A stretch of DNA of 64,000 nt from Trichococcus collinsii. Lineage in GTDB: Bacteria; Bacillota; Bacilli; Lactobacillales; Aerococcaceae. The notes below the pieces were generated by a model. That model was not told the origin of the DNA. It saw only the letters and a program-made list of their open reading frames with translations, and did no database searches. Shown one piece after another: positions 63,269 to 64,000 of the stretch; position 1 is the first letter of the stretch, and every line of letters begins with the position of its first letter. Location: positions 124,001 to 188,000 of the forward strand of contig NZ_FNQH01000001.1 in NCBI RefSeq assembly GCF_900107505.1. Reading direction: 5' to 3'. The translations under genes were made by a program, and so were the position numbers.

Positions 63269-64000
63269 ATGAAAAAGATTGTTAATGTACTTGGCGTATT
63301 AGTTGCTTCAATTTTTACGATTGCCATATTTCCCATTATCTCACCTATAGTTCTCGTACTAGGCGGATATGGAATTTGGTATTTCTTAAAGAAAACTCCG
63401 AATCCGAAAAAAATGAAACTTGCTATACTTGGGGCAGTAATTGGATTATTCGGCTGTTTTGCATTAACAGGGTGTTCTGGAGGAGAAAACTCAGCTAATG
63501 AAACAACAGTAAAACAATCTCAAGTAGAATCATCCTCTACAAAAGAAAAGACAAAGAAAGAACTTGCAGCGGAAGAAAAGGCAAAGGTAAAATCTGAACA
63601 AGAAAAATTATTGAAAAATGCTACGGCTGCTATTTCATTAGTAGAAAAAAATCCATCACGTGTTAATTTTACTAAAGCAGCAAGTATTGTGGACAAACTA
63701 GACAAACCATCTCAAGAACTGACAGATAAATTAAAAGCTGTTGAAGAGAGAGTCATTCTAGAAGAAGAGAACCTAAAATTAGCGGAAGTTGCAATTGCAT
63801 CAGCAGAAGCAGCCCAAACTAGAGAAAATTATGAAAACGCAAAATCAACTTTAGCAGTTTTGGTTATTCCAAATTCTACTTTTACGAACCGTTTATCTAA
63901 CGTAGAGGGGGTTGTGGTAGAGAAAGAGGCTGCCGAACAAGCAGCTGCAGCTCAAGCTGAGGCTGATAGAATTGCCGCCGAACAAGCAGCTGCAGCTCAA
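63269..64000 (+). CDS. Lipoprotein-like membrane protein, 3' end beyond the window
   Basis: 244 codons open to the window edge; ATG 63269 follows GAAGGAG. Two hydrophobic helices (about 5-33 and 50-68). The second ends in a lipobox-like LTGC (C69) followed by GG and a Ser/Asn/Thr/Lys-rich stretch, as in lipoproteins, but 48 residues later than a normal signal peptide. An internal ATG (residue 49) would give a textbook lipoprotein signal, yet has no binding site. The rest is Lys/Glu/Ala-rich helical sequence, ending in repeated AAEQAAAAQ units (two identical 24-base DNA copies). Domain beyond the edge unknown. Confidence 0.7.
   Translation, partial: MKKIVNVLGVLVASIFTIAIFPIISPIVLVLGGYGIWYFLKKTPNPKKMKLAILGAVIGLFGCFALTGCSGGENSANETTVKQSQVESSSTKEKTKKELAAEEKAKVKSEQEKLLKNATAAISLVEKNPSRVNFTKAASIVDKLDKPSQELTDKLKAVEERVILEEENLKLAEVAIASAEAAQTRENYENAKSTLAVLVIPNSTFTNRLSNVEGVVVEKEAAEQAAAAQAEADRIAAEQAAAAQ

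Overview
The window looks like a chromosomal segment of a low-to-mid GC member of the Lactobacillales, most likely a Trichococcus/Carnobacteriaceae-type organism. The evidence is EzrA, MreBCD, RNase J1 with RpoY, LiaFSR, IreB, DUF1831, DUF1054, three T-box leaders (two before tRNA synthetases), an N-terminally extended L27 with its protease Prp, GshF and many TTG/GTG starts. Genus assignment is an inference from gene content only. Almost everything is core-type chromosome. No prophage, insertion sequence, transposase, CRISPR array or plasmid gene was recognised.

Layout. 1-5 kb: the tail of a HerA-like ATPase, then a four-gene YclNOPQ-type siderophore importer behind a near-perfect Fur palindrome, then DUF1054. 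5-17 kb: rpsD (minus strand) with a leader, ezrA, the tRNA thiolation pair cysteine desulfurase-thiI, tpx, T-box-valS, folC, a HAD phosphatase and radC. 17-24 kb: a cold-shock gene, mreBCD, and a T-box-controlled polar amino-acid ABC importer with two tandem binding proteins. 24-30 kb: L21 leader-rplU-prp-rpmA, a YtxK-like methyltransferase, ackA, then minus-strand usp, a small membrane gene, 6S RNA and rarA. 30-41 kb: gshF, an M50-like membrane peptidase, a second cysteine desulfurase, DUF1831, an FNT channel, xpt, metY, a TraX-family gene and mnmA. 41-52 kb: recD2, a divergent formylglycine-generating-enzyme-fold protein, T-box-alaS-ireB-ruvX-DUF1292, mltG, udk and greA. 52-62 kb: liaFSR, a HesB-like gene, rpoY-rnjA (minus strand), a heterodimeric ABC exporter with a possible leader peptide, a Cof-type HAD gene and tRNA-Ala(GGC). 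62-64 kb: a visibly more AT-rich end with a secreted or anchored non-specific nuclease and a truncated lipoprotein-like gene.

How the genes connect. Sulfur trafficking recurs: two desulfurases (one beside thiI, one linked to mnmA), homocysteine synthase, glutathione synthesis and thiol peroxidase. Envelope functions recur as well (EzrA, MreBCD, MltG, LiaFSR, IreB, two-subunit exporter). Amino-acid supply is tied to tRNA charging by three T-boxes.

The most unusual signal is a family of three related non-coding elements of about 185-270 bp (5097-5367, 27282-27525 and 40729-40940). Each sits just downstream of a gene (rpsD, ackA, mnmA) and reads in the same direction as that gene. They are built of hairpin modules that individual copies have lost, and their ends can pair through a helix flanked by G-A mismatches. 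Other notable points are a hairpin lying between the Shine-Dalgarno sequence and start codon of the HesB-like gene, and a 22-codon leader with an overlapping hairpin before the BmrCD-like exporter.
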